From NCBI GenBank assembly GCA_933207985.1, contig OW240921.1, positions 2,223,466 through 2,287,465 on the forward strand: 64,000 nt of DNA. The letters run 5' to 3'. The position numbers were made by a program, and so were the translations under genes. Below the pieces are notes generated by a model that saw nothing but the letters and a program-made list of their open reading frames with translations, ran no database searches and had not been told where the DNA came from. Each line of letters starts with the position of its first letter. The stretch's first letter is position 1. This document shows, in pieces, positions 51,917-63,717 of this stretch. This DNA comes from Pelobates cultripes (Eukaryota > Chordata > Amphibia > Anura > Pelobatidae).

Positions 51917-54434
51917 ATGGGGGGCAAAAGGGTGATAAAACATCAATCCAATTGTCCCCCAAAACAAGGACAGAAGGTGCCTGTAGCAAGTGTGTTAAAA
52001 AATGATAAACTTAGAGTCATGTCTACAAATGCTCGCAGTTTAGGGAATAAGATCCATGAACTTGTGGCAATAATGGCAACTGATAGTGTAGATTTAGTCG
52101 CTGTTACTGAGACATGGTACAATGAGAAAAATGACGGACATAGCAATACCAGGGTACTCTTTATATAGAAAAGACAGGTAAGGCAAGAAAGGGGGGGGGG
52201 AGGTATGTGAAGGATAGCATAAAATCTAGCCTAATAAAAGTTAAGGAGGCGAACATAGAGTCCGTTTGGGTTACGTTAGAATTTGGTAATCACACAGTAA
52301 CTTGTGTAGGTGTGATTTATAGGCCCGAAGGAAGAGTTAGATAATCTACTAGTTGAGGAAATAGCTAAAATGATAATGAAGGGGGAAGTTATCATCATGG
52401 GTGACTTTAATCTTCCTGATGTGAATTGGTAAACAAAAATAGCTGCTTGTGTCAGGAGCACACATATTCTAAACTCCCTAGTGGGATTATCTCTAAAACA
52501 AGTCATTGAGGAGCCAACTCGTAAAGAGGCCATACTAGATTTAGTGTTAACAAATGGAGATTTGGTATCAGATATTATTGTAGGTGAAAGTTTAGGATCC
52601 AGTGATCATGAGTCAGTATGGTTTAATATAAGAACAGTGACTGAGTCACACCACACAAAAACTAAAGTTTTAGACTTTCAAGAAACCACTGTGGTACTCC
52701 ACAGATGTGGACAAAATAGTAAAAAAGAAAAAAGTTAGCATTTAGTAATTATAAAAAAACTCAGAGTGAGGAAGACAGAATGATCTATAAGATTAGGCAG
52801 AAAGAGGCTAAGCAAATTATACGAGCTTCCAAATCACAGACAGAAGAGAAAATAGCACAGTCAGTAAAAAAGGGGGGACACAACTTTTTTTAAATACATA
52901 AATGAGAAAAGAAAAGTAAAACAAGGATTAGTTAGATTAAAAACAAAGGAAGGAAGATATGTAGAAGAGGATAAAGGTTTAGCTGACTGCCTCAATGAAT
53001 ATTTTTGTTCGGTATTTACAGATGAAAATGAAGGAAAGGGACCTCAGTTAAGAAAAAGGATAAATGAGTCATTTATTACACATAAGTTTACGGAGGAAGA
53101 GGTTTTATTTCAAATGTCAAAACTAAAGACAAATAAGTCAATGGGACCTGATGGAATACAGCCAAAGCTATTAAAAGAGCTTAGTGGTGTACTAGCAAAA
53201 CCATTAACAGATTTATTTAACCAATTATTGTTAACAGGAGTAGTCCCAGAAGATTGGAAGTTAGTGAATGTTGTGCCCATTTACAAGAAAGGTAATAGGG
53301 AGGAGTCGGGCAACTATAGGCCAGTAAGCCTTACTTCAGTAGTGGGGAAAGTGATGGAAACCATGTTAAAGGATAGGATTGATGAACATCTAAAAACACA
53401 TGGATTTCAAGATCAGAGACAACATGGGTTTACTTCAGGGAGATCATGCCAAACTAATCTTATTGATTTTTATGATTGGGTAACTAAAATTATAGATCAG
53501 GGTGGTGCAGTAGACATTGCTTACCTAGATTTCAGTAAGGCTTTTGACACTGTTGCACATAGAAGGCTTATCAATAAACTGCAATCTTTAAGTTTGGATT
53601 CCAATATTGTTGAATGGGTAAGGCAGTGGCTGAGTGACAGGCAACAGAGGGTTGTAGTTAATGGAATATATTCGAAGCTTGGACTTGTCACCAGTGGGGT
53701 ACCTCAGGGATCTGTACTTGGACCCATTCTCTTTAATATTTTTATTAGTGATATTGCAGAAGGTCTTGATGGTAAGGTATGTCTTTTTGCTGATGATACT
53801 AAGATTTGTAACAGGGTTGATGTTCCAGGAGGGATAAGCCAAATGGCAAATGATTTAGGTAAACTAGAAAAATGGTCAGAGTTGTGGCAACTGACATTTA
53901 ATGTGGATAAGTGCAAGATAATGCACCATGGATGTAAAAACCCAAGGGCAGAGTATAGGATATTTGATACCCTACCAACCTCAACATCTGAGGAAAGGGA
54001 TTTAGGGGTAATTATTTCTGATGACTTAAAGGTAGGCAGACAATGTAATAGAGCAGCAGGAAATGCTAGCAGAATGCTTGGTTGTATAGGGAGAGGTATT
54101 AGCAGTAGAAAGAGGGAAGTGCTCATGCCATTGTACAGAACACGGGTGAGACCTCACTTGGAGTATTTTACGCAGTACTGGAGACCGTATGTTCAGAAGG
54201 ATATCGATACCTTAGAGAAAGTTTAGAGAAGGGCTACTAAACTGGTTCATGGATTGCAGGATAAAACTTACCAGGAAAGGTTAAAGGATCTTAACATGTA
54301 TAGCTTGAAGGAAAGACAAGACAGGGGGGATATGATAGAAACATTTAAATACATAAAGGGAATCAACACAGTAAAGGAGGAGACTATATTAAAAGAAGAA
54401 AAACTACCACAACAAGAGGACATAGTCTTAAATT
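51917..54434 (+). pseudogene. CR1-type ORF2: endonuclease and reverse transcriptase (family B)
   Basis: Endonuclease pieces: LRVMSTNARSLGNKIHEL and VAVTETW (51917-52168), a break at a G run (52190-52200), IIMGDFNLPDVNW (about 52390-52430), then GSSDHESVWFNI. RT is a continuous frame at 53114-54226: TNKSMGPDGIQPKLL, YRPVSLTSVVGK, YLDFSKAFDTV (D139), SGVPQGSVLGPILFN and FADD (225-228), followed by the thumb. A stop after LEKV precedes the rest of the thumb (54236-54434). Frame breaks in the endonuclease and the stop make this copy inactive, though the polymerase core is whole. Confidence 0.9.
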
Positions 54435-54693
54435 AGAGGGACAAAGGTTTAAAAATAATATCAGGAAGTATTACTTTACCGAGAGGGTAGTGGATGCATG
54501 GAATAGCCATCGAGCTGAAGTGGTAGAGGTTAACACAGTAAAGGAGTGTAGGCATGCATGGGATAGGCATAAGGCTATCCTAACTATAAGATAAGACTAG
54601 GGACTAATGAAACTATTTAGAAAATTGGGCAGACTAGATGGGCCGAATGGTTCTTATCTGCCGTCACATTCTATGTGTCTATGTTTCTATGAG

Positions 54694-55403
54694 TAATTCA
54701 GTCCATGGTTTCCTCTTGCATAGCTTTTGTTATCTTATTCTTCAGGGTGCCATTTGCCCTCTTTACTTTCCCACTGCTTTTGGGGTGATATGGTGCATGG
54801 AAGGCCTGACTGATCCACAGTGCTTGCATTATTTCTTGTATTATTTCACCAGTAAAGTGGCTCCCTCTGTCACTTTCAATTACCTCAGGTACCTTGTATC
54901 TACATACCAGTTCCTTCAGTAGCTTACTTGCTGTTGCCTTAGCTGTGGCCTTCGATACTGGGTAGGCTTCAGGCCAACTTGAAAAGAGGTCAATGCACAC
55001 CAACACATATTCATACAATCCTATCTTAGGCAGTTAAATATAGCCTATCTGTACTCTCTGGAATGGCTTTGGCATGTGCTTGGAGGGCGTTTTAATCACT
55101 TGACCTGCATTATTCCTATCACAAATCATGCAGCTTTGTATATGTTTTGAAGCAATTACAGTGAAACCTGGAGCAATCCAATGTGCATTTACCAAACTGA
55201 TCATGTTCATTTTTTATAGATGTGTAGGTCCGTGGGCCACCCGGACCAGCACTGGGTATAAAAAGTTTCTCACCTTTCTTCCACATCTTGTCAGCAACCT
55301 GATACGCTGCTCCCAGCTCCTTCCATTGTTGTTCTTCTCCTGTGCTTGCCTGCTTCTGTAGGATTTGCAGTATGTCATATTTAACAGATTGGGCTACGGT
55401 CAT
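54694..55403 (-). pseudogene. ERV integrase core and upstream linker
   Basis: The frame 55018-54698 contains LVCIDLFSSWPEAYPVSK (first catalytic Asp), VIESDRGSHFTGEII (second Asp) and FHAPYHPKSSGKVKRANG, just before the expected Glu region; these belong to the retroviral DDE integrase core. The frame 55403-55119 is the RNase H-integrase linker and degenerate zinc region (CNCFKTYTKLHDL). Frames are out of register. Old class I ERV copy. Confidence 0.8.
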
Positions 55404-55489
55404 AGTCTGTAAAGGAGTTTACCTGCAAGGTATGGTAGCTTGGCAGCCTGCTTAGGTGCTACATCATCTCCATGATTATCTTGGGATGC

Positions 55490-56545
55490 TTCATCTGTGA
55501 TCTTCACATGAGCTGCCACCTTGAGGATTCCCACATGCCTGGGTAGCAGGATAGCATCCATTATGGCACTCACAGCTTCTGAGTTCTAGATGGGGGTTCC
55601 TGCAGATGTGAGAAAATATTGGGAGCGAGTGGTTCTGCTTTAATTTCTTTGTGTGCAGAGACAATAGCATATCATGTATGGAAGTTACCCTTCTCATCAA
55701 CAAATCGAGAGCCATCTGCAAAATACTCAAAGTCTGGTTTAGACAATGGTGAATCAATGACATGCGAAAAACCTACAGTTTCCTGAGCCATTAAGTCTGA
55801 ACAGTCATGAGGTACCTGGGTCTCAACTAACTCATCAAGGGGTAAGGAATTCATAAAAAGGCCTGTGCCACTTCCCTCTTTTAAATTAGCATAGGGAGTA
55901 TTGTAGATAGATTTAACACCATACACCGTTTCAGTATAACATCAGGTGGCATAAATAAGGCACACTGCATTCTCAGATGCCTTGCAGTATGTATGTGCTT
56001 GGGATGAAACAGAATGCTTTTAATGCCATGAGTAGTGTAGATAGTAACTGGATTGTCAAAAACAATGTCTGTTTCTTTATCTAGCAGAACAGTGACAGCA
56101 GCTAATACCCTAACACAGGGAGGGGCACCTCTGGCAACGGGATCTAACTTGGCTGAGTAGTAGGCAACTGGCCTTTGCATTTGCCCATGGTCCTGGGTAA
56201 TTACTGCTGTAGCATAGCCTGCCTGTTCAGTACAGAACATGGAAAAGGGCTTTCGATAATCTTTCGATAATCTGGTAGACCCAGTCCCGGGGCTGAGGTG
56301 ACAAGCAACTTAAGAATGTAAAAGGCTTTTTCTGCTTCAGGAGTTAAATAAAAGGGGTGAAAGGTTAGGCAATCATACAAGGGCTGCATGTAGACTGCTG
56401 CAGAGCAAAGCCATGGTCGACAATAGGAGACTAGGCTCAGGAAAGTACATAGCTGGACTAGGCTGTGAAAAGGGGGAATCTTTTGTACTTCAAGCTTTAC
56501 ACTCCTCATGACATTAACAGCATTCTGTCTCAGGTTCAAGCACAT
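55490..56545 (-). pseudogene. ERV RT connection and RNase H region, minus strand
   Basis: Minus-strand frames give SYCRPWLCSAAVYMQPL and LLVTSAPGLGLPDY (RT thumb/connection), GYATAVITQDHGQMQRP with YYSAKLDPVARG, and the RNase H opening FEYFADGSRFVDEKGNFHT. The three frames are shifted relative to each other. The RT palm itself is not seen. It faces a plus-strand copy of the same region beginning at about 56546. Confidence 0.78.
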
Positions 56546-57720
56546 ACATACTACAAGGCATCTCAGAATGTGCCTTATTTATGCTACCTAATGTTACACT
56601 GAAAAGGTGTATGGTGTTAAATCCATCTACATTGCTTCCTATGGATTTAAAAGAGGGGAGTGACAGAGACCTTTTTATCTTCAAGGCTTCAGGCATGTCT
56701 TCCAACTGTTATTTTCTTAGGACGCTGTATTTCCCATGCCACAAAGCATCTCACGGAAAGTAGGAAAACTGCAGTTCAAAATATTACACCCCCCCCACAG
56801 CCTAGCCCAGCTACGTACATTCCTGGGCCTGGTTTCCTATTGCCATCCTTGGCTTCACAATGCAGCAATCTACATGCAGTCCCTGTATGATTGCCTTGCC
56901 CACATTCCCTTTAATTTAACCCCTGCAGCAGAAAATTATTTTTACACTCTTAAGTTGCTGGTGACCTCAGCTCTAGCACTGGGTCTCCCAGACTATAGAA
57001 TGTCTTTCACACTGTTCTGTACTGAGCTATCGGGTTATGCTACATCTGTCCTTACACAGGACCATGGTGGTAAACACGTACATAGTGTAAGGCATCTCAG
57101 AATGCAATGTGCCACCTAATGTTACATTGAAAAGGTGTATGGTATTAATCCATCTACATTACTTTCCCTGGATTTAAATGAGGGGAGTGGGGATAGTGGG
57201 AATGGTACTTGTACTTCTGATCTTTTTGTAAATTCACTTTCACCAGATGAGTTAGCTGATGCCCAGGTACCCCATGATTGTGCAGCACTAATGGCACAAG
57301 AGACAGCAGGTTTTTCACATGTAATTGATTCTCCATTATCTAACGCAGATTTTGAGTTTTTTATAGATGGTTCCAGATATTCTGATGAGAAGGGTAATTT
57401 CCACACTGGATATGCTGTAGTCTCTGCACATGAGGTAATAAAAGCTGAACCACTCGCCCCTTGCTGCTCTGCACAGGAGGCGGAGCTGAAGGCACTTGCT
57501 GAAATGTGCAAACTGGCCTCTGGTAAGACAGCTAATATTTACACAGACTCTCGCTATGCCTTCGGTATAGCCCATGATTATGACCCTATATGGCGGGCTC
57601 GTGATTTTCTCACCTCAGCAGGTACTCCAATCAAGAACTATGAAGTGAAGTGTATTTGTTATTATGGCCATTTTTCTAACTTTCAAGTTTTTATCATGTC
57701 AACTATCATCTCTATGTAAA
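56546..57720 (+). pseudogene. ERV RT connection and RNase H region, plus strand copy
   Basis: Homologous to 55490-56545 but on the opposite strand. It includes LGLVSYCHPWLHNAAIY, LKLLVTSALALGLPDY and SGYATSVLTQDHGG, then a continuous 194-residue frame (57135-57719) with RNase H: FEFFIDGSRYSDEKGN (first Asp), QEAELKALAEMCKLA (Glu) and IYTDSRYAFGIAHDYD (Asp). A short extra copy of the RT/RNase H junction lies at 56546-56690. RNase H reads intact for its first three catalytic positions, then the frame diverges near 57660. Confidence 0.78.
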
Positions 57721-58020
57721 AACAAATCTACTGTTGGTCTTACCTTAACTTACCTTCCAGCTCTGACTTCGGAAGGTTTTTACAATGTTACCTCGCTTAA
57801 CAAATGAAGAAATTCTCCTCAGTTGATTCTGTTGGTCTCTCAGTCCAAGTGAACCGTGGTGAAGAAATACTGAAAGTCCCACAGGCTTTGGCTAGCAGAC
57901 CTGGAGACACCTTGGACATTTGGGTGACCTTTGGATCAAAAGAGGGGATTGTGAAAGAGGTTACCTTGATTGCAAGGTTCAAGTTTATTGGTGTCATATT
58001 AGATAGCCTATATTAAATTT
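57721..58020 (+). other. Unassigned sequence between ERV RNase H and LTR
   Basis: A 70-residue frame (57804-58016) has no recognised motif. Position suggests deleted retroviral 3' sequence. Confidence 0.3.
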
Positions 58021-58385
58021 GGCTAACTTGGACTCAGGAAATGCTTAATGCTTAAAACGACACTTAAGACCATATATGTCTAGTTCCGGGAGCAGATAGC
58101 CCCCACCTGAGCTGTCTCTCCTAAATCAGTCTGTTCCTTCTCTTTCCCGGAACTTATATGTTATATGTACATGACGCTCATCCCTATATCTTATCTGTAC
58201 TCCCTTCATCCTTTCACTCCCTTCCTACTACTATCTATGAGTATTTGCACGTAAGCACTTACTTTTTAATGTACTGTATAAAAACACAACTGACAAAATA
58301 AATTTTGAGAAGCAACACAAGTCTGGTGTCTAATTCACGCTTCACTTGATACAATTTGGGTTCCCCTGTATATAACAAATATGAA
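58021..58385 (+). mobile_element. Probable ERV LTR
   Basis: Contains a TATA-like gtataaaaacacaactgac, aataaattttgaga polyadenylation signal, and the cagtc/tggtgtctaattcacgc end typical of a retroviral R-U5. The pair gttccgggagcag and cttctctttcccggaac, about 60 bases apart, are partial inverted repeats. It follows the plus-strand ERV fragment. Confidence 0.5.
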
Positions 58386-58626
58386 TATTGGATCTATAAC
58401 AACTTGTTTGACTACTCTTGCTCTCTTTTACCCTGATCTTGACCTGTGGCAGATCACCCTGTCCCTGGATTATTGCATAACTATTTTTACGTTGCATGGT
58501 CAGGTATACAAATGTCACCGAATGGATGGAAGTAACAAAGTAACAAACAGACAGACCCCCCTGAACAGTTGTGTGCCGCTCATTGACCTTCTTAACCCTC
58601 ATTATTTCCTTTGTGACTACATTAAT
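58386..58626. other. Gypsy LTR remnant and unassigned sequence
   Basis: Ttgactactcttgctctctt and accctgatcttgacctgtgg match the gypsy LTR-like words at 33595-33680. The rest is unassigned. Confidence 0.4.
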
Positions 58627-59864
58627 CACAACATTCTAAGCGGACAGCATGGTTGCTACTGTTCGTATAGATGAATACATTGCAGCAGCCATCTTCAGAT
58701 GTGAATGCGTACAGCGGTGTTTGGTCATCGAGTTCATGGAACTAAAATCGGGCACATGACAGTGCGAACACGCTGTTATTTCCATCCCCATGCACGTTTG
58801 GTTTTATTCGTCTTGGTAGAGCAGTGTTCGGTGGGGTCACACTCCAGAACGAGGGGCACCTGACCAGCACATGCACAAACTGTTATATTTGTGGTTTTAT
58901 TGTATTTTGTACTCCCGAAAGAGACCAACCGTTCAGCTTGAATTCATGGAATTCTTTTGGGCAGGTGCCTCGTGTGCGGTCGGTTTAAGCTATACTCCGG
59001 TGGCATTTCGGCTGCATTTGTGGGATCTGAGCACTTTTTGAATATGTAGGGTACTCAGATCCAGGCTATCTGGGGATATAGGACTTGAAGGGGTACTCAA
59101 TTGTTAAGTGTATATTTTGGGGTGTTTTCGTTATGCATGTCATGGTCCTGAGAGTTAATGTAATTAAGTTGCGTACTCTTACTGTAGTATCCTCTCAGGT
59201 TCAGTGGGGAATGACTCTGGAAAATGTAATAAGAAACCCCTTGCATGGGGAGTTGCAAATAAGGCTGCATGTGGCTCCCATTAAACCAGTTCTACTTCAC
59301 AATCAACAGAGAGCCTGGCCTTGTGTTTGTATGGAACAGCTATAACTGCTTTACAACCGCTTGGCTTACTGCTTGGGAATACTACAGCATTACTCATACT
59401 AGGGGGAAAGGAATCGTCTGCGTTCAGTTCTACTGTGTTTTCCCTATCCTTACCCTGTGTTTCATTCATTGTACTTGTAAAGCTATCTGTTCCCCATTCG
59501 GGAGAGCTCATACGAATGTGTTCCATTCACCTCCCGAATGGGGACAACCCCAGGATCACATTTAGAATGTTTAGTTAGAACGTTCACACCTCGCTAACAA
59601 GGTGTGAAAAACCATGAACCACGAGAGAGGCCTCGGAGCGTGCCGACCGTTGGGTGGCAGCCCGTTGCTTAGATGATCGCCATTGCCTCTGAATGGGAGC
59701 ATTCACGGATTGCTTCTCATCTCGTTCGGTTCCCGAATGAGGACCTTCCCACTGACCCTTGGAATGTTCGCACCAATCAATTCGAACGTTGGCAATTTGC
59801 AACATAAGGGCAAAACCGCAATAACATTTCACAACAAGGGTGAAACTGCGAGGGAATTAATTAA
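58627..59864 (+). mobile_element. LTR-derived sequence related to the CGAA-rich and 60467 LTR families
   Basis: The first half shares ttcatggaactaaaa and gggatctgagc...ctcagatccaggctatctgg with solo LTRs 1 and 2 (23608, 26664). The second half shares ccagtggggaatg, aaccccttgcatggggagtt and the ataaggctgcatgtggct block with the LTR at 60467. Exact ends not established. Confidence 0.5.
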
Positions 59865-60466
59865 TGAGTGCTCCCCCTGGGTGACCAAAATTTGTATGGA
59901 TGAACGCCGACCAGGGGGAGCATTCGTATCCTAAAAGGAGACACTTCCCTTGTCTGGTTTCACACAGGGACTTCACAAAACGAGGAGGTTCGCAATGGAC
60001 CCCGTTGTGAAGGTCCCTGAGACATTCCTTGTGGGGACATTCCTTGGGGACAATGGCAGTTTGGCGGGAAGCTTTCCCACACTGGGACTCCCAGGCATAG
60101 ATGCTCATGGGATAAAGAACCCTGGTCACTGGAGGTGGGAAACCCTGAGGATGGGTGGTGGGAACTGGGAACACGGAATCTTGAGTTCCTGTCACACACA
60201 CAGGCCTCTGGGAGGAGGAGGACCCTGGGAGGGGACACTGAATGGCGGGAACAGAGGAAAAAAGGGACTGAGGTTCCAGTTCCGTTACATGACCCTCAAG
60301 AGGGGGAGGACCCTGGAAGGGGTGTGTTCCATTCCTTGCATGGGGAGAAGTATAAAGCCGAGTGTGGCCAATAAAGTTGTTGTACCCCTGGAACTGAGTT
60401 TCATCCAGTTACTGGGGGAAAATGGGTCTTTTCATTTATTAATAGTGGAAGTAACCAGTCAGTTTT
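59865..60466 (+). mobile_element. Solo LTR (family L1T), third copy
   Basis: Matches 29743-30345 over its length: ccctgggtgaccaaa at the start, gggacaatggcagtttggcg, the gggaggggac region, ttgcatggggagaagtataa, gtgtggccaataaagttgtt and gtaaccagtcag at the end. Ends are approximate. Confidence 0.72.
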
Positions 60467-60998
60467 ATGTGCCTGGAAATAATTCCTGACTCAATTATCG
60501 CTCAGGCACAGGAGAGGGATTACCCTGTTCTGTGTGGGAGTGTCCTAGACCTTAGAACCATTTTAATTACAGTGTGTATTCTGTCATAGTCCCTTCTCTG
60601 GTCCAGTGGGGAATACCCCTAAATTATATTATAGAAAACCCCTGGTACGGGGACTTGCATATAAGGGCAGTTGTGGCTACCAATAAATCAGTTCCACTTC
60701 ACCCTCAACACAGAGCCTTGTCTTCTGCTTGTAGGGAACAGCCATAACAGCTATATCGCAAGCTCTTGTAAGAGCTGTCCTGCTATACTCTCTGAAGTAG
60801 GAGAGGCCTACCAACTAGAAGCTGTATCCCTAACTTGGGTCCAGGGTGGGTGGAGGACAGTGAGACCCCAGCCAGTTTGCTGCAGCTAAGGGTCTACAGT
60901 GCTGATGGTGTCTGGTGGAGTGCTTAGAGTACTCGGTGAGCACTAGGAAGCATTTATTGGTGGAGGCACCCAGTTGGGGTGCTAGGCGGTCCTCCACA
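60467..60998 (+). mobile_element. Solo LTR, different family
   Basis: Starts tgtgcctggaaataattcct and ends ggtcctccaca (TG...CA). Contains catataagggcagttgtgg and ccaataaatcag as core promoter and polyadenylation signals. It directly follows the previous LTR. No target duplication confirmed. Confidence 0.55.
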
Positions 60999-61501
60999 AT
61001 TGCTATATTATATTACATACATTATATTGTGATATTATATTAAATACATTAAATCACTATATTGTATTACATTGCATACTTTATACACCCTGCTCCAAAT
61101 TATTATGCAAATGATATTTTTCTAATTTTCCTAAATAATTAGATTCTCATGTTATCAACTATTAAGTGTACAATTCAAATTTTATTGAACAAACCTCCTA
61201 ATGATAACAGTATTTTTTTAAAACATAAAAAACTCACAATGCACTGTTCCAAATTATTTTGCACAGTTTCAAAACACTTTATAGGTAGTGATGTCCCGAA
61301 CTGTTCGCCAAACGGTTCGCGAACTGTTCGCCACGAGCGGTTCGCCACGGACTCATCGTTGAGTAAACTTTGACCCTGTACCTCACAGTCAGCAGACACA
61401 TTCCAGCCAATCAGCAGCAGACTCTTCCTCCCAGACCTTCCCACCTCCTGGACAGCTCACTAAGAATGCAGCTTCACAATGGATGCTGTCCAGGAGGTGG
61501 G

Positions 61502-62430
61502 AGGTGTGAAGAATCACCCTCAATTCATTTTTATTTCTCTCCCTGCTGTTGCATTCATGAGATTTATTACTGGTGCATTCGTTATTTTCTGTACGTTCAA
61601 ATCCCTTGTTCGGTAAAATCGCTATTTTACCGAACAAGGACCACCCTGGGTAGCAATTAGAACATAGAATCGTGTGTAACCACAAGTAATTGAGAGTTCC
61701 CGGGTGGCCGCCATTTCGGGAGCCTAACACATGGCGAAGAACAATGGATGGCGGCCATCTTAAACTCCCGAACGGCCAGTCAGCGGGACTTAGGCGTCGA
61801 CCGGCTGGAACTATTTTCGGCATAGCCCTCCAGCATGACCCGGTCCCCATGGAAGTCCCGCCTGACCTATTTCCACGAACTTGACACGAACGGCGTTCGG
61901 AAATTCAATCTACCGAATGGGGGGAACACTTTCCCCAAACTCTCTGTATCTTAACCCTGGTAGTTTTTGTATAAATTGATGCGAACGGAGACCGGCTCTT
62001 GGCCCCAATTTCATGGAACTCTAAATCGGATACCAGCATGCAGGGAGCCGGTCAAACTTCCACACGACGCGACACGAAAACTACCAAACGGATTTTCGTG
62101 AAATTTAAGTATGTTGCTTCCCAGACCATCAGCTACCCAGGGATGTTAAAATTATGTTTGTATGTAATATAAAAAGTACTTTTCTGAAATTGTAATGTTT
62201 CTGGCCAGCAGATAATTGAGTATAATTGAGTGTATTGTAGAAACTCAATTATCTTGCATAAATTGTGAGTTCTGTGTGCCAGTAAATCAGACTTGTTCCA
62301 GCATTAAGCCTTGGCTCATGTGTGGATTCTTTGGTGATTACAGCGATATTTCTTCTCGTGGATTATTGGGATTACTCTGCTATTGGGAAGAGGAAAACTA
62401 GACGGTGATATTGACTACTACCGTCACAGA
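61502..62430 (+). mobile_element. Possible LTR insert within the hAT element
   Basis: The stretch begins tgtgaagaatcaccc, ends gactactaccgtcaca, and carries cgaac-rich blocks (cgggtggccgccatttcggg, ccaaacggattttcgtg) like the LTRs at 23608 and 26664. Flanking ggagg and gaagg would be a 4/5 target duplication. Tentative. Confidence 0.35.
61604..61639. repeat. Perfect 16-bp hairpin
   Basis: ccttgttcggtaaaat, spacer cgct, then the exact reverse complement attttaccgaacaagg. It could form a stable stem-loop in RNA or be an operator-like or LTR-internal structure. Confidence 0.85.
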
Positions 62431-62721
62431 AGGGTCTGGGAGGGAGGGTCTGCTGCTGATTGGCTGGAATGTGTCTGCTGACTGTGAGGTACAGGGTCAA
62501 AGTTTACTCAATGATGAGTCCGTGGCGAACCGTTTGTGGCGAACCGTTCGCGAACCGTTCGCGAACCGTTCAGCGAACAGTTCGGGACATCACTATTTAT
62601 AGGTTATAGAGAACTGAAAATTGGCATTTGTTGTGTTTGCAGCATATTTACTGAAATCAAAAGCTATTTCAATCAAACTTATAACAACATTTTAACATTT
62701 TAAACATTTTAACAGGTCACG

Positions 62722-63717
62722 TTACATTTTAACATAGGACCCCTTATTTGATAGCGGCTTCACAAGTCTTGCATCCATTGAACTTGTGAGTTTTTGGACA
62801 GTTTCTGCTTGAATCTGTTTGCAAGATGTCAGAATAGCCTCCCAGAGCTGCTGTTTGGATGTAAACTGCCTCCCACCCTCATAGATCTTTTGCTTGAGGA
62901 TGCTCCAAAGGTTCTCAATAGGATTGAGGTCAGGGGAGGATGGAGGCCTCACCATGACTTTCTCTCCTTTTATCCCCATAGCAGCCATTGATGCAGAGGT
63001 ATTCTTTGAAGCATGAGATGGTGTATTGTCATGCATGAAGATGAGTTTAATACGGAAAGCATAGTTCTTCCTTCTGTACCAGGGAAGAAAGTGGTCAGTC
63101 AGAAACTCCACATACTTGCAGATGGCATCTTTACACCTTCTGGGCCCCTAAAGGGGCCGACCAGCTCTCTTCCCATGATTCCGGCTCAAAACATGACTCC
63201 ATCAATGCCTTGCTGACGTTGCAGCCTTGTTGGAATAGGGTGGCCGTCCACCAACCATCCACTACTCCATCCATCTGGACTATCCAGGGTTGCATGGCAC
63301 TCATCAGTGAACAGGACTGTTTGAAAATTAGTCTTCATGTATTTTTCTGCCCAATGCAGCATTGGTTAGTGGTGGCTGAATAGAAGGTTTATGCACAGTT
63401 GCAAGACTCTGGAGGACTCTACACCTTGATGTCCGTGGGACTTCAGAGGCACCAGCAGCTTCAAATATCTGCTTGCTGCTATGTAATGGTATTTTAGCAG
63501 CTGCTCTCTTGATCTGATGAATGAATCTGGCAGAAATCTTCCTCAATGCGCCTTTATCTGCACTAACCCGTCTGTGCTTTGAATCAGCCACAGATTTCTT
63601 AATAGTGCGATGATCACGCTTAAGTTTTTGTGAAATATCTAAGTTTTTCATACCTCGTCCAAGGCATTGAACTATTTCACTCTTTTCGGCAGAAGAGAGA
63701 TCCTTTTTCTTCCCCAT
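62722..63717 (-). pseudogene. Tc1/mariner transposase, frameshifted
   Basis: The N-terminal frame (63717-63328) has the paired-type helix-turn-helix domain: MGKKKDLSSAEKSEIVQCL, ISQKLKRDHRTIKK, then the second DNA-binding part. The middle (about 63328-63111) is in other registers and includes TDECHATLD with the first catalytic Asp, and MFWAGIMGREL. The last frame (63111-62722) gives FMHDNTPSH (second Asp) and SPDLNPIENLW (Glu). Counting from that Asp to the Glu leaves 37 residues between, so the signature is DD37E rather than DD34E. Total length is about 330 codons, normal. Frameshifts make this copy inactive; terminal repeats could still be mobilised by a related enzyme. Confidence 0.9.

Larger units (their letters stand above)
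50981..54691 (+). mobile_element. CR1/L2-type LINE (family B), 3.7 kb
   Basis: Plus-strand element with ORF1 (esterase-like), ORF2 endonuclease and RT, and a 3' UTR ending in tctatgtgtctatgtttctatg. The 5' edge holds a 23-base tandem duplication starting tgttttaaggtgtggagatt (50979-51024). It cuts the ERV integrase between core and C-terminal parts, so it is younger than the ERV. Stops and small indels in the endonuclease and after RT show it is decayed. No clear target duplication, as is common for this clade. Confidence 0.9.
49640..56545 (-). mobile_element. Class I ERV, minus strand, split by a LINE
   Basis: Descending coordinates give RT connection and RNase H (56545-55490), linker (55403-55119), integrase core (55018-54694), a LINE (54691-50981), integrase C-terminus (50950-50626), a LINE tail, and an env-like frame (50049-49678). 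The order is that of a retroviral pol-env region. The sequence type (gamma/epsilon-like Pol) is old and defective, with frameshifts. LTRs for this copy were not identified. Confidence 0.75.
61286..62595. mobile_element. hAT-type nonautonomous element inside the Tc1 element
   Basis: Long inverted ends of about 170 bases (tagtgatgtcccgaactgtt... and its reverse ...acagttcgggacatcacta), both rich in gttcgc words and containing ccagccaatcagcagcagac. Exact 8-base duplication tttatagg at 61278-61285 and 62596-62603. No transposase. The interior appears to hold an LTR-like insert (about 61502-62430, tgtgaagaatc...ctaccgtcaca). Confidence 0.88.
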
